64,000 nucleotides of DNA from Sporobacter sp038405045. GTDB taxonomy: Bacteria; Bacillota; Clostridia; Oscillospirales; Oscillospiraceae. Made by a program: the position numbers and the translations under genes. This document shows, piece by piece, positions 8,191-17,286 of this stretch. The notes under the pieces are model-generated. The model saw only the letters and a list, made by a program, of their open reading frames with translations, was not told the DNA's origin and made no database searches. The stretch is from positions 62,001-126,000 of the forward strand of contig JBBZIV010000003.1 of the NCBI GenBank assembly GCA_038405045.1. Direction: 5' to 3'. Within the stretch, counting starts at the first letter, position 1. Every line of letters begins with the position of its first letter.

Positions 8191-8667
8191 TTAAGCAATC
8201 TCCTTGGCGCTTGCATCTTTTAACATTTCTGTTTTTTCGGATATTATGGCGGCATATTCCGTTAATTTGTTGTTGGCCTCTTCAAGCCTTCTCGTTAAGA
8301 TCAGCTTTTCTTCATTGTCTGTCGTTATGACGTTCATAAGCTCTAGAACCCGTTCGTGCTCTTCTTTAAGTGCCAGCGCCATATTTTTATTCGAGGTCAG
8401 GAGCTTTTCATTTTGAGTTAGCATTTTGTCCAAAGAAGCTGACATAAGCTCCATGTTTTGTCTCAGGGATTCGTTTTCTGCTAATATCACTTCAATTTGG
8501 CTGTCAATGGCGCCAATCCTATCCTTATTCTTCAACTTTCTCTTATGCAGATAGCTCTCCAGGCTGCCGTTGTTAAAAGCGACAACGGAAAAGCCGATCA
8601 ACGCGACGGCCGTCATCGTTATAAGTACAGCGGCTGAACTTGATTTGTTTTCAGTTAACTGTTTCAT
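8191..8667 (-). CDS. Membrane-anchored coiled-coil protein of the pilus operon
   Basis: 158 residues. The first ~35 (SSAAVLITMTAVALIGFSVV, then AFNNGS) resemble the TadG-like anchor encoded just downstream. A very basic stretch HKRKLKNKDR follows, then a continuous coiled coil (~45-150). The coil, from MELMSASLDKM to LILTRRLEEAN, closely matches the C-terminal coil of the neighbouring 362-residue protein. By the positive-inside rule the coil is cytoplasmic, unlike classic TadG. GGAGGTG lies upstream of the ATG. No family recognised; it may tether a cytoplasmic scaffold to the membrane (inference). Confidence 0.7.
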   Translation of the reverse strand: MKQLTENKSSSAAVLITMTAVALIGFSVVAFNNGSLESYLHKRKLKNKDRIGAIDSQIEVILAENESLRQNMELMSASLDKMLTQNEKLLTSNKNMALALKEEHERVLELMNVITTDNEEKLILTRRLEEANNKLTEYAAIISEKTEMLKDASAKEIA

Positions 8668-8691
8668 TTCTGCACACCTCCCATAATTGAT

Positions 8692-9780
8692 CTAAGCAAT
8701 GGATGATTGAGAGTCTGCCTCTTTAGGCTTTTCATTCTTGTCAGATTGACACGTGCTGTTTTCCGCCAAGGATAAATGACTGATGGTCTCCTCCAGCTTC
8801 CGTTCCAAAATAAGCTTTTCAACGGTTTCCTCTGATATGTCGTTAATCAGCTTAACAACCTTTTTGCTTTCATCTTCAAATGCCTGCGCCAAAGCATTGT
8901 TGGCAGTCAGGAGCTTTTCGTTTTGTATCGACATAACATCGAGAGAATTTGACATGAGCTCCAAGCTTTTCATCATCGTGACGTTTTCATCTAGAAGCGT
9001 TTTAATTTTATTGTCTTTATCAGCCGTCTGATTTTTCAAGTGTAGGATCATTTCGTCCTGCTGCTCAACACTGGCAGTTAAGTCGGCAATCTGCTCATTG
9101 AGTTTTTCAAGCGTATCCTCTGAATACTTTTCCTTCAAACAACAAAGTTCTTCCCCAAGCGCCTGTGAGACAGCAGAGAGCTCCGATATGCGTTCCCGCT
9201 GTTTCTTTGCTTCAAGCCTTTCTAATGCGAGAAGCTCATTTTGCTTTATGATTTCCTGCCTTGAATTTTCAAGCTCGGATACTTTGTCGGAAATCTCGTT
9301 TTTAAGCGCTTCTATCTCATTTTCAAGATTGATTTCCTTCTCGGAAATTTCGTATTTCTGAGTCTCTGTCTTATTTTCAAGCGCGTTGATTACAGTCTGT
9401 GGATTCATACTTGACGTTTCTGATGCCGGGATGCTACTTTTCAGATATACAATGTTGTCATTTACCGTATCCGCTTTTAGCTTTTCCTGCTGCTTTTTGG
9501 CTTCCGCAAGCCGTAGAAAATCAGCTTTGGCCTGTGCTATTTGCATTAACAGCTTTTCATTCTCTGTCTTCAGGTTCTCTTTTTCTTCCAAAAGGCTTTG
9601 CATATTCTCGTTGAACGTTTCACTTGAAGATTGCTGACGTTGACGGAGTTCGGATAGGTATTCCATGACCGAACTTTTTGTATATCCACCGACTGTTGTT
9701 TTCAGATATTGCTTAAGTTCTTCCTCCTCGGTGCGCTGCCTGAGCATCCCGAGTAAATTTTCTTTTGAGTTAACCGCCAT
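8692..9780 (-). CDS. Long coiled-coil protein with DivIVA-like N-terminus
   Basis: 362 residues, almost entirely coiled coil (residues ~45-345). Near the N-terminus, TVGGYTKSSVMEYLSELRQR resembles the membrane-curvature-binding head of DivIVA/GpsB proteins (GY followed by V and a coil), but this is a weak match. The C-terminal ~75 residues (LELMSNSLDVMSIQNEKLL to LILERKLEET) are homologous to the membrane-anchored coil encoded next. ATG 9780 is preferred over the GTG 9 bases upstream because AAAGGAG sits 8 bases before the ATG. Its place inside the pilus operon suggests a scaffold positioning the pilus machine (inference). Confidence 0.7.
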   Translation of the reverse strand: MAVNSKENLLGMLRQRTEEEELKQYLKTTVGGYTKSSVMEYLSELRQRQQSSSETFNENMQSLLEEKENLKTENEKLLMQIAQAKADFLRLAEAKKQQEKLKADTVNDNIVYLKSSIPASETSSMNPQTVINALENKTETQKYEISEKEINLENEIEALKNEISDKVSELENSRQEIIKQNELLALERLEAKKQRERISELSAVSQALGEELCCLKEKYSEDTLEKLNEQIADLTASVEQQDEMILHLKNQTADKDNKIKTLLDENVTMMKSLELMSNSLDVMSIQNEKLLTANNALAQAFEDESKKVVKLINDISEETVEKLILERKLEETISHLSLAENSTCQSDKNEKPKEADSQSSIA

Positions 9781-9801
9781 ATTATTCACTCCTTTTACCG
9801 G

Positions 9802-10128
9802 TCAAAATTCCAATATAATGCGATTACCGACGGAAATGGACGCTGCCGCGCCTTTTTTCAGCTCCAGGATGTATTTAACAGCGCCGAACCATTTGCCAAC
9901 CCGCCAGGGGCTTAATGTCTCTTTGCCAAGCACGGTTAAGTTTTTGGATATGTAGACGGCGTCAATCGTTATCTTCATGAAAAAGCAATGAATTGATGCG
10001 GTGTTTAATAAAAGCCCTTCGCCGTCTTCAAGTGACTTTTTTCCCATTAGGCCTTTAAATCTTTTAAAAAAGCTGTCCGCCAGAATGACCTTATCGGCCA
10101 GAACAGTATCTCCACAAAAAACTTTCAT
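9802..10128 (-). CDS. DUF192 family protein
   Basis: A 108-residue protein of the DUF192 (COG1430) family, recognised by FKRFKGLMGKKSLEDGEGLL, the IHCFFMKITIDAVYI core and the C-terminal ILELKKGAA. Biochemical function is unknown; family members are often near pilus or secretion genes. Here it lies between tadC and the coiled-coil genes, with short spacing, so it is part of the pilus operon. No signal peptide is evident, unlike many exported members. Confidence 0.85.
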   Translation of the reverse strand: MKVFCGDTVLADKVILADSFFKRFKGLMGKKSLEDGEGLLLNTASIHCFFMKITIDAVYISKNLTVLGKETLSPWRVGKWFGAVKYILELKKGAAASISVGNRIILEF

Positions 10129-10157
10129 AGATTTCTCCGTTTTATTCGACGCGCTTC

Positions 10158-11099
10158 TCAGCCTGCGAATATCTTGAGAACATTAACGATTGCCGGACCC
10201 AGCAGCATAATGAAAATCACGGGGAAAATAAACGCGACCATCGGGAATAGCATTTTAACTGATACCTTCATGGCTTTTTCCTGGACCTTTGCTCTTCTCG
10301 CCTGCCGCATCGCCGAAGCTTGGGATCTGAGAACATTTTTAATCGATATTCCAAGCTGCGAAGCCTGAGCAAGCGCCCCTGCAAAGCTTTTGATCTCCTC
10401 TATTTCGCACCGTTCACCAAGAAGCATCAAAGCATCCCGCCGCGGCCTTCCCATACTCATCTCTCTGGAGGTAACGGTGAATTCGTCAATGAGCGGCCCT
10501 TCCATATTGCTTATGATGTGGCTTATAGCCTGTTCAAAGCCAAGACCGGCTTCAACGCTGACGCTTAAGAGATCCAACACGTCTGGGAGCTGCCGCTCCA
10601 TCAGACTTTTTCTTTTTTTTATTGCGCTGGTCAGGAAAAAGCGCATGCCGGTATAACCGATAAAAAGTCCCGCAGCGGCGCCCAGCAGTGCGTTTTTCGG
10701 CGATCTGCTTAACGCAAGTATGATTAAAGCTAGAAGAATGGCGGTCCCGCTGATGACTAATAATTTAATTATTCCGAATTCTGCTGGTGTAAACGTGAAG
10801 CCTGCCTGGTACAGCATTTTCTTTTGGAGATTTGCCTGGCGATTTTTTTTCGCATCCGCAGACGTATCACTGCCGATCTTTTTGGCAAGAGAACGGATTA
10901 TTGGCTTGAGGAATCTCTCCGAAAACGGTTTGCCCATTTCTTCATCAGGGGTAAATTTCGCGTTTGTCTTGCTGTCGATCATGTCTATTCTGCGCCGGAG
11001 TATGTCGCGCTGCTCTCCGGATCGGGAAAACAGGATAACGATCAATAAGTAAATCACGATTCCCACTGCTACAGCAAACAGGATATTCAAAACAATCAT
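10158..11099 (-). CDS. tadC: Tad pilus inner-membrane protein TadC
   Basis: 313 residues of the type II secretion F family. It forms, with TadB, the membrane platform on which the TadA ATPase acts. An N-terminal helix (residues 1-25), two central helices (~108-145) and a C-terminal helix (~285-310) surround a cytoplasmic four-helix bundle with LPDVLDLLSVSVEAGLGFEQ, the family hallmark. It lies 23 bp downstream of tadB. Confidence 0.92.
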   Translation of the reverse strand: MIVLNILFAVAVGIVIYLLIVILFSRSGEQRDILRRRIDMIDSKTNAKFTPDEEMGKPFSERFLKPIIRSLAKKIGSDTSADAKKNRQANLQKKMLYQAGFTFTPAEFGIIKLLVISGTAILLALIILALSRSPKNALLGAAAGLFIGYTGMRFFLTSAIKKRKSLMERQLPDVLDLLSVSVEAGLGFEQAISHIISNMEGPLIDEFTVTSREMSMGRPRRDALMLLGERCEIEEIKSFAGALAQASQLGISIKNVLRSQASAMRQARRAKVQEKAMKVSVKMLFPMVAFIFPVIFIMLLGPAIVNVLKIFAG

Positions 11100-11122
11100 T
11101 CCTTTCTGCTGACTACGTTGTT

Positions 11123-12067
11123 TTAATACTTGATATCGACGATTTTTCTTATTGATAAAAATCCGATTATTTCAAGAAATATTCCGACACCAACCATAAC
11201 CTGACCTAGAACGCTGTTGAAAAAAGCCATAATATAACCTGGATTCATCAGCATCAGCATCAGTGTAATAAAAACCGGCAGCAAACCTATAATCAAGCCG
11301 GACATTCTGCCCTGCGCCGTCAGCACGCGGACCTCATCTTTTATCTTGATTCTGTCTTTAATCGTTGCGGAAATGTTGTCCAGTATATCGGTGAGGTTTG
11401 CGCCGACCCGGCTTGTCGTTATGACGGCGGAAACCAGAAGAGACAAATCCGGATTTTGAGTTCTCTCCACCATGTTGAGCAGCGCGTCTTCCATCTTGAC
11501 GCCGTATCGGATTTCACGAATCGTATTGGAAAATTCAATTGAAATGGGAGGCTGCATATCTTTTGCTATACTTTCCATAGCCTGCTGAAATGAATATCCG
11601 GACCGCATACAGTTACCCATGACAACGAGTGTTTCTCCGAGCTGTTTATTAAAAAGCTGCTGCCTTTTTTTCTTGGCCCGCTTGACGAGCAGCGGCGGTA
11701 CAATAAAACCAATTATACCGGCGCTGAAAATTGTTATAAAACTTTTACCGAGCAGTGCCAGCAGTAAGACAGGAATCGTCGAGGCGCATATCCATATCAT
11801 GAGGTATTCCCTGGCATTGAGAGAGATGCCTGATGCTGTAAGCTCTTCTTCAAATTTCTTGCTTATTATGGCATTGGTTTTTTTGTTTTTGGCGTTTTGG
11901 CGTTTTTCTCGCATCACGGCGTCTTGAATTTGGTCGATATCGTTTTGATTTATTAGGCTCTTTATTCTTTTACTGACTTTTTTATCAGCCGTTCCGGCAC
12001 CGAAAAAAGCGATAATCATGATGTAGACGGTAAATGCGCCTAATGCCGGTAATAAAATTACTTCCAT
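11123..12067 (-). CDS. tadB: Tad pilus inner-membrane protein TadB
   Basis: 314 residues, also of the type II secretion F family. The bundle motif GETLVVMGNCMRSGYSFQQA lies near residue 150 and a second conserved segment SRVGANLTDILDNIS near 225. Membrane helices occur at the N-terminus, near 95-125, and at the end. It starts 9 bp after the tadA stop, in the fixed tadA-tadB-tadC order of these loci. Confidence 0.92.
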   Translation of the reverse strand: MEVILLPALGAFTVYIMIIAFFGAGTADKKVSKRIKSLINQNDIDQIQDAVMREKRQNAKNKKTNAIISKKFEEELTASGISLNAREYLMIWICASTIPVLLLALLGKSFITIFSAGIIGFIVPPLLVKRAKKKRQQLFNKQLGETLVVMGNCMRSGYSFQQAMESIAKDMQPPISIEFSNTIREIRYGVKMEDALLNMVERTQNPDLSLLVSAVITTSRVGANLTDILDNISATIKDRIKIKDEVRVLTAQGRMSGLIIGLLPVFITLMLMLMNPGYIMAFFNSVLGQVMVGVGIFLEIIGFLSIRKIVDIKY

Positions 12068-12076
12068 GTTTGCACC

Positions 12077-13432
12077 TCAATTAGAGAACCAATCATCTCT
12101 GACAAGAATACCTGAACCGGCTAGTTTTTCTGTAAAACCCGGCCTGATTCCTGTTGCGATAAAATTACCTTTAAGCATACCAAGCGTGTTCAGGCCGTCC
12201 GGGTTATAGACGAATATGTCCTGAAGGGTAATCGTATCTCCCTCCATACCGACGATTTCCGTAATATTGGTGATTTTTCTTGAACCGTCCTTGAGGCGTG
12301 CCTGATGAACGATCAAATCAATCGCGGAAGAGATCTGTTCTCGTATTGCTTTAATCGGAATCTCCATTCCTGACATCAGCACCATCGTTTCTAATCTTGA
12401 TACCAAATCTCTGGGCGTGTTTGCATGGGCTGTTGTCAAAGAACCGTCGTGGCCGGTATTCATCGCCTGGAGCATATCCAGCGTTTCGCCGGATCGAACC
12501 TCTCCGACGACAATCCTGTCTGGGCGCATACGCAGGGAGTTTCGTACAAGATCGCGGATTGAGACCGCGCCTGCCCCTTCAATATTTGCCGGTCTGCATT
12601 CAAGCGTGACGACATGATTTTGCCGGAGCTGCAGTTCTGCCGCGTCTTCAATTGTGACAATGCGTTCGTTATCTGGAATGTAGCCTGACAGAATGCCTAA
12701 AAGCGTTGTTTTGCCGCTTCCTGTTCCTCCTGACACAATGATGTTAAGCCTTCCTTTGACGCAGGCTTCGAGGAAAGACATCATTTTTGGGGAGACGGAA
12801 TTGAATTTAACAAGGTCGCTCACCGTCAGTGGGTTCTTGGAAAATTTTCTGATCGTGATTGTCGGGCCGGTCAGCGCGAGAGGCGGGATAATAATATTGA
12901 CGCGCGAGCCGTCAGATAGCCTTGCGTCGACCATGGGGCTTGATTCGTCGATTCTTCTACCGATAGATGTGACAATCCTTTGCACGACGTTCAGGACATG
13001 GTCATCGTTTTTGAATTTTACCGACGATAACTCTATTTTGCCTTTTCTCTCGACATAAACGTTGTATGGGCCGTTGACCATGATTTCACTGATATCTGAG
13101 CTGTCAAGAAGGGGTTCGAGGGGGCCCAGACCAATGACGTCGTTATAAACGTCACGTATGACCCTTGATTTCTCGGCACGGGTTATGCTGATGCCCTTGC
13201 TGCTGATCAGAGAATCAAGCGCGTTTATGATGTATTGTTCTTTATCCGCTCCGTTATTGGTGCTGTTAGAAGAATCATTGTTAATGAATTCTATGAGTTC
13301 CGCGTGCAGCTTTTCTTTAAGCTCGGAGAATTCATCCGTATTTTGGGGCATGGATTTGGCGGCAGAGCTTTCATTGTTTTCCGTCTGAACCTGAACGGTC
13401 TTTGTCTTTTCAAGTCTCTCAAGCAAACTCAT
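12077..13432 (-). CDS. tadA: Tad pilus assembly ATPase (CpaF/TadA)
   Basis: 451 residues of the secretion ATPase family (GspE/VirB11 group), the motor that drives pilin assembly. Visible motifs are Walker A SGGTGSGKTTLLGIL, Walker B region RIVVGEVRSGETLDML, the His box TGHDGSLTTAHANTPRD, and the N-terminal CpaF region EPLLDSSDISEIMVNGP. The ~85-residue N-terminal extension is low complexity (Glu, Ser, Asn). ATG start; an overlapping-transcript layout with tadZ and tadB is clear. Confidence 0.95.
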   Translation of the reverse strand: MSLLERLEKTKTVQVQTENNESSAAKSMPQNTDEFSELKEKLHAELIEFINNDSSNSTNNGADKEQYIINALDSLISSKGISITRAEKSRVIRDVYNDVIGLGPLEPLLDSSDISEIMVNGPYNVYVERKGKIELSSVKFKNDDHVLNVVQRIVTSIGRRIDESSPMVDARLSDGSRVNIIIPPLALTGPTITIRKFSKNPLTVSDLVKFNSVSPKMMSFLEACVKGRLNIIVSGGTGSGKTTLLGILSGYIPDNERIVTIEDAAELQLRQNHVVTLECRPANIEGAGAVSIRDLVRNSLRMRPDRIVVGEVRSGETLDMLQAMNTGHDGSLTTAHANTPRDLVSRLETMVLMSGMEIPIKAIREQISSAIDLIVHQARLKDGSRKITNITEIVGMEGDTITLQDIFVYNPDGLNTLGMLKGNFIATGIRPGFTEKLAGSGILVRDDWFSN

Positions 13433-13470
13433 ATGTATTCACCAATAATTTTTAATTCGCCGAAAAAGCT

Positions 13471-14703
13471 TCACTGCCCGTCACCTTTTTTTGTTTTGCG
13501 CACTGCTCTGCGGTCTTTAAACAGCTTTTTCTTTTTCTTCATAGATATCTTCTGGGCATCGTTACTTTCGTTCCCCTGAAGAAGCTGCTCCGTTATCTCT
13601 GAGAGGGCCTGTGTCAGCTTTGTGTTCGGGGCCGCGGTCACGATAGGAATTCCGCGATTCAACGCCGATATCGCCGCTTTATAATCAATTGGTACTTTGG
13701 CCCAGATGGGGCAGCCGAGTATATTATGAACATCGTCCAACGTAATTGTGTTTCCATCGACCATCCTGTTTACAATGACGTTGATTTTCTCCTTCTGCTG
13801 AAGCGAATCCAATATCGTCATGGATAGCTTGGAGTTTTTTAAGATGGAGATGTCAAGTCCTGTGACAAAAAGGACGGTTGACGAACTCTCTATTGCCGTT
13901 AAAGTCACTTCATTGAATGACGGCGCGGTATCGATAATAACATAGTCAAAATATGTCCTGAGCAGGCTCAGCAGATTCTGAACTTTTTCGGCGGTGACAA
14001 CCTCCGCGTATTCCGGGCTTTTCGGCGCGCACAGAACATGAACACCATTTGAGTGCACAACCATATAGCTCCGTATAGAGTCAATATTGGGGGTATAGAC
14101 CTCCTGTACTAATTCGGCGATCGTATCTTTAGGGTCAAGGTCCATAAAAATATGTACGTCTCCGAATTGAAGATCAAGGTCGATAAGCGCGACCTTTTTC
14201 TTCTTTTCCGCCAGCTTGGCTGCAATATTGACGGCGATGGTTGTTTTCCCCAAACCACCTTTTGAACCGAAAACGGTAATAACCCTCGACATCCAAGTGA
14301 GGTCCGTTTTTTCATTTAACGCTTTTAATCTCGTTGTTTCGCTTGCATATACCGTTTTTATATAATCGGAAAACTGCTTGGCGGAGGTGGGGAATTCCAT
14401 GATATTATGCGCGCCCACACGGGTGGCCTCTTGCAGGCTTTCGATGTTCATTTGCTCCAATAGCAGAATGATAAATGTTCTGGGCCTTTGTAGCAGTATT
14501 CTCTCAGTCAGGCTGAGGACATCCGGTTCTCCAATTCCGAGCGTTATAATGATAATGTCAGGCGACAGATTTTCGATTTTATCCAGCGCCTTCACGCCGC
14601 CGGGAGATTCGCCCACGATCGAAATCTCTTCATCCTGAATGAGCTGCCTCAAATTTTGCAGTGTGCCGTCAAGTTTGCTGACAAGCAAAACGTTGATTTT
14701 CAT
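13471..14703 (-). CDS. tadZ: Tad pilus localisation ATPase (CpaE/TadZ)
   Basis: 410 residues. The N-terminal ~115 form a receiver-like domain in which the usual phospho-Asp position reads DIIIITLGIG, without an Asp, as in atypical CpaE/TadZ receivers. A MinD/ParA-type ATPase follows, with the deviant Walker A FGSKGGLGKTTIA (~residue 147) and LIDLDLQFGD. The tail is very basic (KKKKKLFKDRRAVRK). TadZ proteins locate the pilus machine at a cell pole, which makes the coiled-coil scaffold genes in the same operon of interest. Confidence 0.92.
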   Translation of the reverse strand: MKINVLLVSKLDGTLQNLRQLIQDEEISIVGESPGGVKALDKIENLSPDIIIITLGIGEPDVLSLTERILLQRPRTFIILLLEQMNIESLQEATRVGAHNIMEFPTSAKQFSDYIKTVYASETTRLKALNEKTDLTWMSRVITVFGSKGGLGKTTIAVNIAAKLAEKKKKVALIDLDLQFGDVHIFMDLDPKDTIAELVQEVYTPNIDSIRSYMVVHSNGVHVLCAPKSPEYAEVVTAEKVQNLLSLLRTYFDYVIIDTAPSFNEVTLTAIESSSTVLFVTGLDISILKNSKLSMTILDSLQQKEKINVIVNRMVDGNTITLDDVHNILGCPIWAKVPIDYKAAISALNRGIPIVTAAPNTKLTQALSEITEQLLQGNESNDAQKISMKKKKKLFKDRRAVRKTKKGDGQ

Positions 14704-14757
14704 TCCCGGTTCCTTTCCGCCGATGATGTCGTATTTTAATAATCGCTTTGCTTTTAA

Positions 14758-15450
14758 TCAGCCGAGGATTTGTGTAATCGTTATTACCGGTACATAGATG
14801 TCGTTTTTATCAAGCGGTGACCTGAGTATTGCTCTTAACAGACCGGCGTTTTCTGAATAGCTGAGTTCTACGGCCTGCGTCGGCGTAACTTCAAGCGTCA
14901 ATGTCGTATATTTGTCTGATCCGGATTTCTGCATGACCTGATCAACGGCGAGCACCTTGATATTCTGCATGAGAAGCTTTGCGGTGGGTATTGCTTTGTT
15001 CTCCGCTTCAACCTGATATTGGGCAACGATGTCTACTGTGTCATTGGGCCGGATCATATATTTCAGGCTTGAGGTATCTCCAACGCCGATTGTAATAGCA
15101 CGCATACCGGGCTCAATGGCATAAGCCAGCGTCCCGCTTTCCGTGCTCCCCACATCCACAAGCCTGATGCTGAGTATTTGTTCTCCCGCTATGATTTTGG
15201 CGCTTGTGGTTTTTCCGACGATATCGGTTGCATTGTCATATGTATTTGGAAGGATCGTGTCGGTGGGAACCGAAACAAGTTTCAGCATATCCGCCGTCAT
15301 GACAGTATTTTCAGGAATGTCGTCTGCGGCGACAATAACGTTTGATTTGGGTGTGTTTTTTGTTATATTGCCTGCCAGACTGAGATAGTAAAACAAAGCG
15401 CCGGCTGTGATCACAGCCAGGATTAAAGCCAGCAATCTTATTTTTTTCAT
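14758..15450 (-). CDS. cpaB: Flp pilus assembly protein CpaB/RcpC
   Basis: 230 residues with an N-terminal membrane helix (MKKIRLLALILAVITAGALF), then a SAF-type domain (~residues 45-110: DDIPENTVMTADMLKLV) and the RcpC/CpaB domain (AIEPGMRAITIGVGDTSSL). It is exported and is thought to contact the cell wall or the pilus. ATG 15450 is chosen because GGAG lies 5 bases before it; an in-frame ATG 15 bases upstream lacks a ribosome site. Confidence 0.9.
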   Translation of the reverse strand: MKKIRLLALILAVITAGALFYYLSLAGNITKNTPKSNVIVAADDIPENTVMTADMLKLVSVPTDTILPNTYDNATDIVGKTTSAKIIAGEQILSIRLVDVGSTESGTLAYAIEPGMRAITIGVGDTSSLKYMIRPNDTVDIVAQYQVEAENKAIPTAKLLMQNIKVLAVDQVMQKSGSDKYTTLTLEVTPTQAVELSYSENAGLLRAILRSPLDKNDIYVPVITITQILG

Positions 15451-15575
15451 CTTATCTCCATACATTGCAGCTTACAAAATGCCCAATAAATATACATAAC
15501 TTGTATTGCTGCTGCCGTTTTACCGGCGAACGGCGGGCCGAAATCATATCTATTAACAGACAGTTTCCCGTCTTA

Positions 15576-15989
15576 TTATTCAAATTTCATGATGCTGGTG
15601 GCGGAAATCGTGATGGCGCTTTTTCCTAAAATCATTGATGTCAAACCTGTAAGCAATTGAATTGGGGTGGTTACTTTGATCTGTACTGATTCCTGAATGC
15701 CGTCGCTGTCCGTATCAAGGCTTAAAAGCTCAATTTGCGTTGAGCCGGCCGGTAATTGCGGCGCGTCTTCCAGAACGATGCTTTTTGCCTTTGACAGGTC
15801 ATCGTCTGCGCTGCTGTCATAGTAATGGACGGCAGTATATCGCGCGGCTTCTCTGGCCGCGTTGGTGGCCGCGATATCACAGCTGTAAAGCCATCCGAAG
15901 TCGATGATGCCGCAGAGAAGGACGATCAGGATCGGTAAAACGAGCGCAAACTCAACGGCGGATTGTCCTTCTTCGCCTTTAATCCCCAT
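15576..15989 (-). CDS. tadE: TadE-like pseudopilin
   Basis: 137 residues with the pseudopilin signal EEGQSAVEFALVLPILIVLL: cleavage after Gly leaves Glu at position 5, followed by a hydrophobic helix. The rest is an extracytoplasmic domain of ~95 residues. It is processed like Flp by the TadV-type peptidase. ATG 15989 has GGAGG 8 bases upstream; a GTG 9 bases earlier overlaps that site and is rejected. Confidence 0.9.
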   Translation of the reverse strand: MGIKGEEGQSAVEFALVLPILIVLLCGIIDFGWLYSCDIAATNAAREAARYTAVHYYDSSADDDLSKAKSIVLEDAPQLPAGSTQIELLSLDTDSDGIQESVQIKVTTPIQLLTGLTSMILGKSAITISATSIMKFE

Positions 15990-16016
15990 GCCAAACACCT
16001 CCTCAATAGCTGGTGA

Positions 16017-16050
16017 AGCCAGACCCCGTCCCGGGGGTCGGAGTCTGGCT
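16017..16050 (-). other. Strong hairpin between pilin genes and tadE, without T run
   Basis: AGCCAGAC and GTCTGGCT form an 8-bp outer stem around a GC-rich inner stem. No T tract follows on the minus strand, so it is not an ordinary terminator. Its place directly after the pilin genes fits an mRNA-stabilising or processing element that keeps pilin message abundant relative to tadE and later genes (inference). Confidence 0.5.
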
Positions 16051-16083
16051 CAATGAAAGAATCTTGATAAAACTTCATTAACC

Positions 16084-16251
16084 TTACGGATGGGTTATTT
16101 TGTCACCAAACCCTGAAAAGAAATTTATTACCTGCTGTCCCAGTGCGAAAACAGCAATCATTAATGCAAGAGCGATACCCGCAATGAGAAGCGCGTATTC
16201 AACGATGCCTTGCCCGCTCTCTTCTCGCGTTAACCAACGAAGTTTTTTCAT
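16084..16251 (-). CDS. flp: Flp-type pilin (first of two)
   Basis: 55 residues. The class III prepilin signal EESGQGIVEYALLIAGIAL shows cleavage after Gly with Glu-Tyr at +5/+6, then a hydrophobic helix and a short tail (FSGFGDKITHP). The frame is open further upstream, but the ATG at 16251 (MKKLRWLTREESG) fits the normal pilin length; the upstream residues are a read-through of the intergenic region. It lies 16 bp after the second pilin gene. Confidence 0.92.
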   Translation of the reverse strand: MKKLRWLTREESGQGIVEYALLIAGIALALMIAVFALGQQVINFFSGFGDKITHP

Positions 16252-16267
16252 CAAAAAAACTTGCTGA

Positions 16268-16438
16268 TTAGCCGCCGGAAAGCGCGGTGCCAACCTGGGT
16301 GAAGAGAGCGCTGATTTGCGGGCCCAACGCGAAAATAGCAACCATGACAACAATAGCGATTCCGGCAATAATCAGTCCGTATTCGACCATGCCCTGCCCG
16401 CTTTCTTCTTTCCCCAGCCAATTGATCATATTTTTCAT
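16268..16438 (-). CDS. flp: Flp-type pilin (second of two)
   Basis: 56 residues, start MKNMINWLGKEESG, with the signal ESGQGMVEYGLIIAGIAI, a hydrophobic helix, and a tail ending VGTALSGG. GGGAGG lies just upstream. The two pilins share the signal and helix but differ in their tails (LGPQISALFTQVG versus LGQQVINFFSGFG), suggesting gene duplication with divergence of the exposed end. It is the first pilin gene transcribed. Confidence 0.92.
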   Translation of the reverse strand: MKNMINWLGKEESGQGMVEYGLIIAGIAIVVMVAIFALGPQISALFTQVGTALSGG

Positions 16439-16579
16439 TAATTTTTCCTCCCTTTAATTTTGTGTATTGACGATTGACCTGTTCAAGGTTTTGCTCTGAT
16501 CAGTTACCCTATAGAATGCTGTTCATCACGCTCCAATCCTTTTATCATTTTTCTTCGTAACCAATACTGATGTCTATTT

Positions 16580-17242
16580 CTAATAACCGGGAACACTGGT
16601 AATGATTGCAAATACCGTTCCCGCCATCATAAAAGGGGCAAAGGCAAACATGCTTTTCACAGTGAGCTTCCTTGTGATCAAACCGGCGGAACACCAAACA
16701 AGCATCACGGCGCTCATTCCAATCATTCCATACATAATGTGCGGGTAACCGAGTATGAGGCCCATTGCCCCGGCCAGCTTAACATCTCCCGCCCCGATGG
16801 CCGTAAAACCCAGCACCGAGCCTAAAGCGATGAAGACTGCCATGACGACTATCATCGTTATGATTGCGGCGATTAAGGATGGTGCACCTCCTAAATTGAT
16901 CTGCATGATGAATCCCGCCAGCAGCATCGTGAGCACAGCCTCGTTCGGAATTAGTCTAATTCTGATGTCGATAATGGTGATGACTTCAGCATCAAACAGG
17001 ATAACTGCCAGTAATGCAGCGTGCAGAAGGTTTTCTGCAAACAACCCTACTGCCGCCCATAATGCGCCGTTTACCAAGAGACATAAGAGCTTCAGCAGCC
17101 GCGATGTAAACCGTGTGTCAGGAATGAGCACGCCGCCGCTCTTATTCAGCTTATATTTTGCGATTTTAAAAGCGATAAGCGGTATAAACCAGCCGGACGC
17201 CATACCGAAGGCACCCATGATAAGAGCCAGTGTAACGTTCAT
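16580..17242 (-). CDS. Prepilin peptidase (A24 family, TadV/CpaA type)
   Basis: 220-residue membrane aspartic peptidase that removes the leader of Flp, TadE and TadG-like proteins. Catalytic Asp residues are visible in ITIIDIRIRLIPNEAV (~residue 95) and in the GxGD-type motif AIGAGDVKLAGAMG (~155). Six or seven helices are predicted. It lacks the N-terminal methyltransferase domain of PilD-type enzymes. It is the first gene of the pilus operon, just downstream of the structured leader. Confidence 0.88.
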   Translation of the reverse strand: MNVTLALIMGAFGMASGWFIPLIAFKIAKYKLNKSGGVLIPDTRFTSRLLKLLCLLVNGALWAAVGLFAENLLHAALLAVILFDAEVITIIDIRIRLIPNEAVLTMLLAGFIMQINLGGAPSLIAAIITMIVVMAVFIALGSVLGFTAIGAGDVKLAGAMGLILGYPHIMYGMIGMSAVMLVWCSAGLITRKLTVKSMFAFAPFMMAGTVFAIITSVPGY

Positions 17243-17286
17243 TTAAATCCTCCTTACAGCGGCCGTCAGCAAACAGCGTTTAGAAT

